Positions 4,787-5,618 of a DNA stretch of 5,618 nt are shown in pieces. The DNA is from CSP1-4 sp036559965 (GTDB lineage: Bacteria; Chloroflexota; Limnocylindria; Limnocylindrales; CSP1-4): positions 1-5,618 of the forward strand of contig DATBSD010000077.1 of NCBI GenBank assembly GCA_036559965.1, read 5' to 3'. Both the position numbers and the translations under genes were made by a program. The first letter of the stretch is position 1, and each line of letters starts with the position of its first letter. The notes below the pieces were generated by a model that saw only the letters and a list, made by a program, of their open reading frames with translations, was not told the origin of the DNA and did no database searches.

Positions 4787-5618
4787 GCGCTCGCCGACGA
4801 CCACAAGCGAGCGACCCGCTCGGCGGCGCGCTCGATGGGCGCTGCGCCGGCGGCGATGGCCGCCTCGAGCGACATCGGGCCCTCGACGACGGGCACGGCG
4901 ACCGCTCCGACCTCGAGAAGTGCCGCGGCGCCCTCGGGCTCGACGCCGCCCCCGAAGGCGATGCATGGCACGCCCGCGTCGCGAGCCCGCCGGGCGACGC
5001 CGAGTGCCGTCTTGCCAAATCCCGTTTGACGATCGATGCGGCCTTCGCCGGTCAGCACGAGGTCGGCCTCTCCGAGGGCCGAATCGAAGCCGGTCAGCTC
5101 CATGACCAGCTCGACGCCCGGCCGGACGGCGAAGGACTGGAAGCGATCGGCGATGGCCAGCAGGCCGAAGGTCGTGCCGCCGGCCGCGCCGGCGCCAGGC
5201 GTGTCGCGGACGTCTCGCCCGGTGGCGGCTTCGAGCAGGTCGGCGTAGCGCGCGAGGTTGGCATCGAGCCAGGCGACGTCGGCCGCGCTGGCGCCCTTCT
5301 GCGGCCCATAGGTGGCAGCCGCCCCCTCGTCGCCGAGGAGCGGGTTCGTGACATCCGACGCGACGACGAGATCGACCTCGGCGAGCACCGGCGAGAGGTC
5401 CGCGAGATCGATGCTGTCGAGGTCCGCCAGGCCGCCGCCGCCGGGGCTGATCGCCTCGCCGGGAACGTCGAGGAAGCGCGCGCCGAGGGCGACGAGGAGC
5501 CCGGAGCCGCCGTCCGTCGTGGCCGAACCGCCGACCCCGAGCACGATCTGCCGGCAGCCGAGCCCGATGGCCGCCGCCAGGACGAGACCGGTGCCGAGCG
5601 TGGATGCGGCGAGGGCGT
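4762..5618 (-). CDS. Glycerate kinase, type I family, N-terminus outside window
   Basis: The visible 284 residues are the C-terminal part of an enzyme that phosphorylates glycerate (to 2- or 3-phosphoglycerate by subfamily) with ATP, in glyoxylate, glycolate or serine-linked carbon metabolism. Family hallmarks in order: ASTLGTG near the right edge, GVGGSATTDGGSG, SDVTNPLLGDEGAA, YGPQKGA, GAGAAGGTTFG, LTGEGRIDRQTGFGKT and AFGGGV. The frame is open to the window edge, so the GTG at 5544 is internal, not the start; about 90-100 residues should be missing compared with the usual length of about 375. The C-terminus has an extra tail, ASADLTKSTD, written by the AGTC repeats just before the antitoxin gene, which begins 15 bases after the TAA. 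Subfamily and product isomer cannot be decided from this part. Confidence 0.93.
   Translation of the reverse strand, partial: ALAASTLGTGLVLAAAIGLGCRQIVLGVGGSATTDGGSGLLVALGARFLDVPGEAISPGGGGLADLDSIDLADLSPVLAEVDLVVASDVTNPLLGDEGAAATYGPQKGASAADVAWLDANLARYADLLEAATGRDVRDTPGAGAAGGTTFGLLAIADRFQSFAVRPGVELVMELTGFDSALGEADLVLTGEGRIDRQTGFGKTALGVARRARDAGVPCIAFGGGVEPEGAAALLEVGAVAVPVVEGPMSLEAAIAAGAAPIERAAERVARLWSSASADLTKSTD

Noticed and set aside
5542..5544. GTG as the start of the glycerate kinase
   Set aside because: Conserved family sequence (ASTLGTG and following) continues upstream in frame to the window edge, so the gene starts outside.
1..5618. tRNA, rRNA, CRISPR array, insertion sequence or prophage genes
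   Set aside because: No tRNA-like fold, spaced repeat array, transposase or phage motif was seen on either strand by reading; no covariance search could be run.

Overview
The window is about 70% G+C, and every gene I can support lies on the minus strand, so transcription runs from high to low coordinates. GTG starts are common (histidine kinase, response regulator, endonuclease III, PIN toxin) and Shine-Dalgarno motifs are mostly weak. These traits, and the look of the TadE-like protein and the Nth homologue, suggest a high-GC soil or freshwater bacterium such as a Chloroflexota (Limnocylindria-like) or an actinomycete. This placement is inference; no marker gene settles it.

Layout in transcription order (right to left): (1) the C-terminal three quarters of a type I glycerate kinase (4762-5618, start beyond the right edge); (2) a 29-base AT-rich cluster of AGTC/GACT half-sites (4758-4786) overlapping the end of the kinase gene, a likely operator; (3) a Phd/YefM-type antitoxin (4525-4746) and a VapC-like PIN-domain toxin (4139-4528), overlapping by GTGA; (4) an endonuclease III-like base-excision repair enzyme (3294-4142), overlapping the toxin by another GTGA; (5) an OmpR-family response regulator (2553-3254) with a -10-like hexamer placed for a leaderless transcript; (6) its partner, a two-TM HAMP-GAF sensor histidine kinase (786-2513) with an atypical H-box; (7) a 227-base spacer rich in inverted repeats (559-785); (8) a TadE-like pseudopilin of a Tad/Flp pilus system (1-558), whose C-terminus lies beyond the left edge.

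Three modules are visible. The toxin-antitoxin pair sits between a metabolic gene and a DNA-repair gene and appears translationally coupled to the repair gene. The response regulator and kinase form a standard two-component operon; its spacing from nth (39 bases) permits read-through, but the leaderless-type promoter suggests its own start. The TadE gene is probably a separate unit with a structured leader. I found no RNA gene, CRISPR array, insertion sequence or clear prophage feature. The most interesting points are the AGTC operator cluster, the antitoxin-toxin-nth overlap chain, the asparagine in place of the acidic residue after the kinase's phospho-accepting histidine, and the inverted-repeat leader of the TadE gene. 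No clearly new system is evident.
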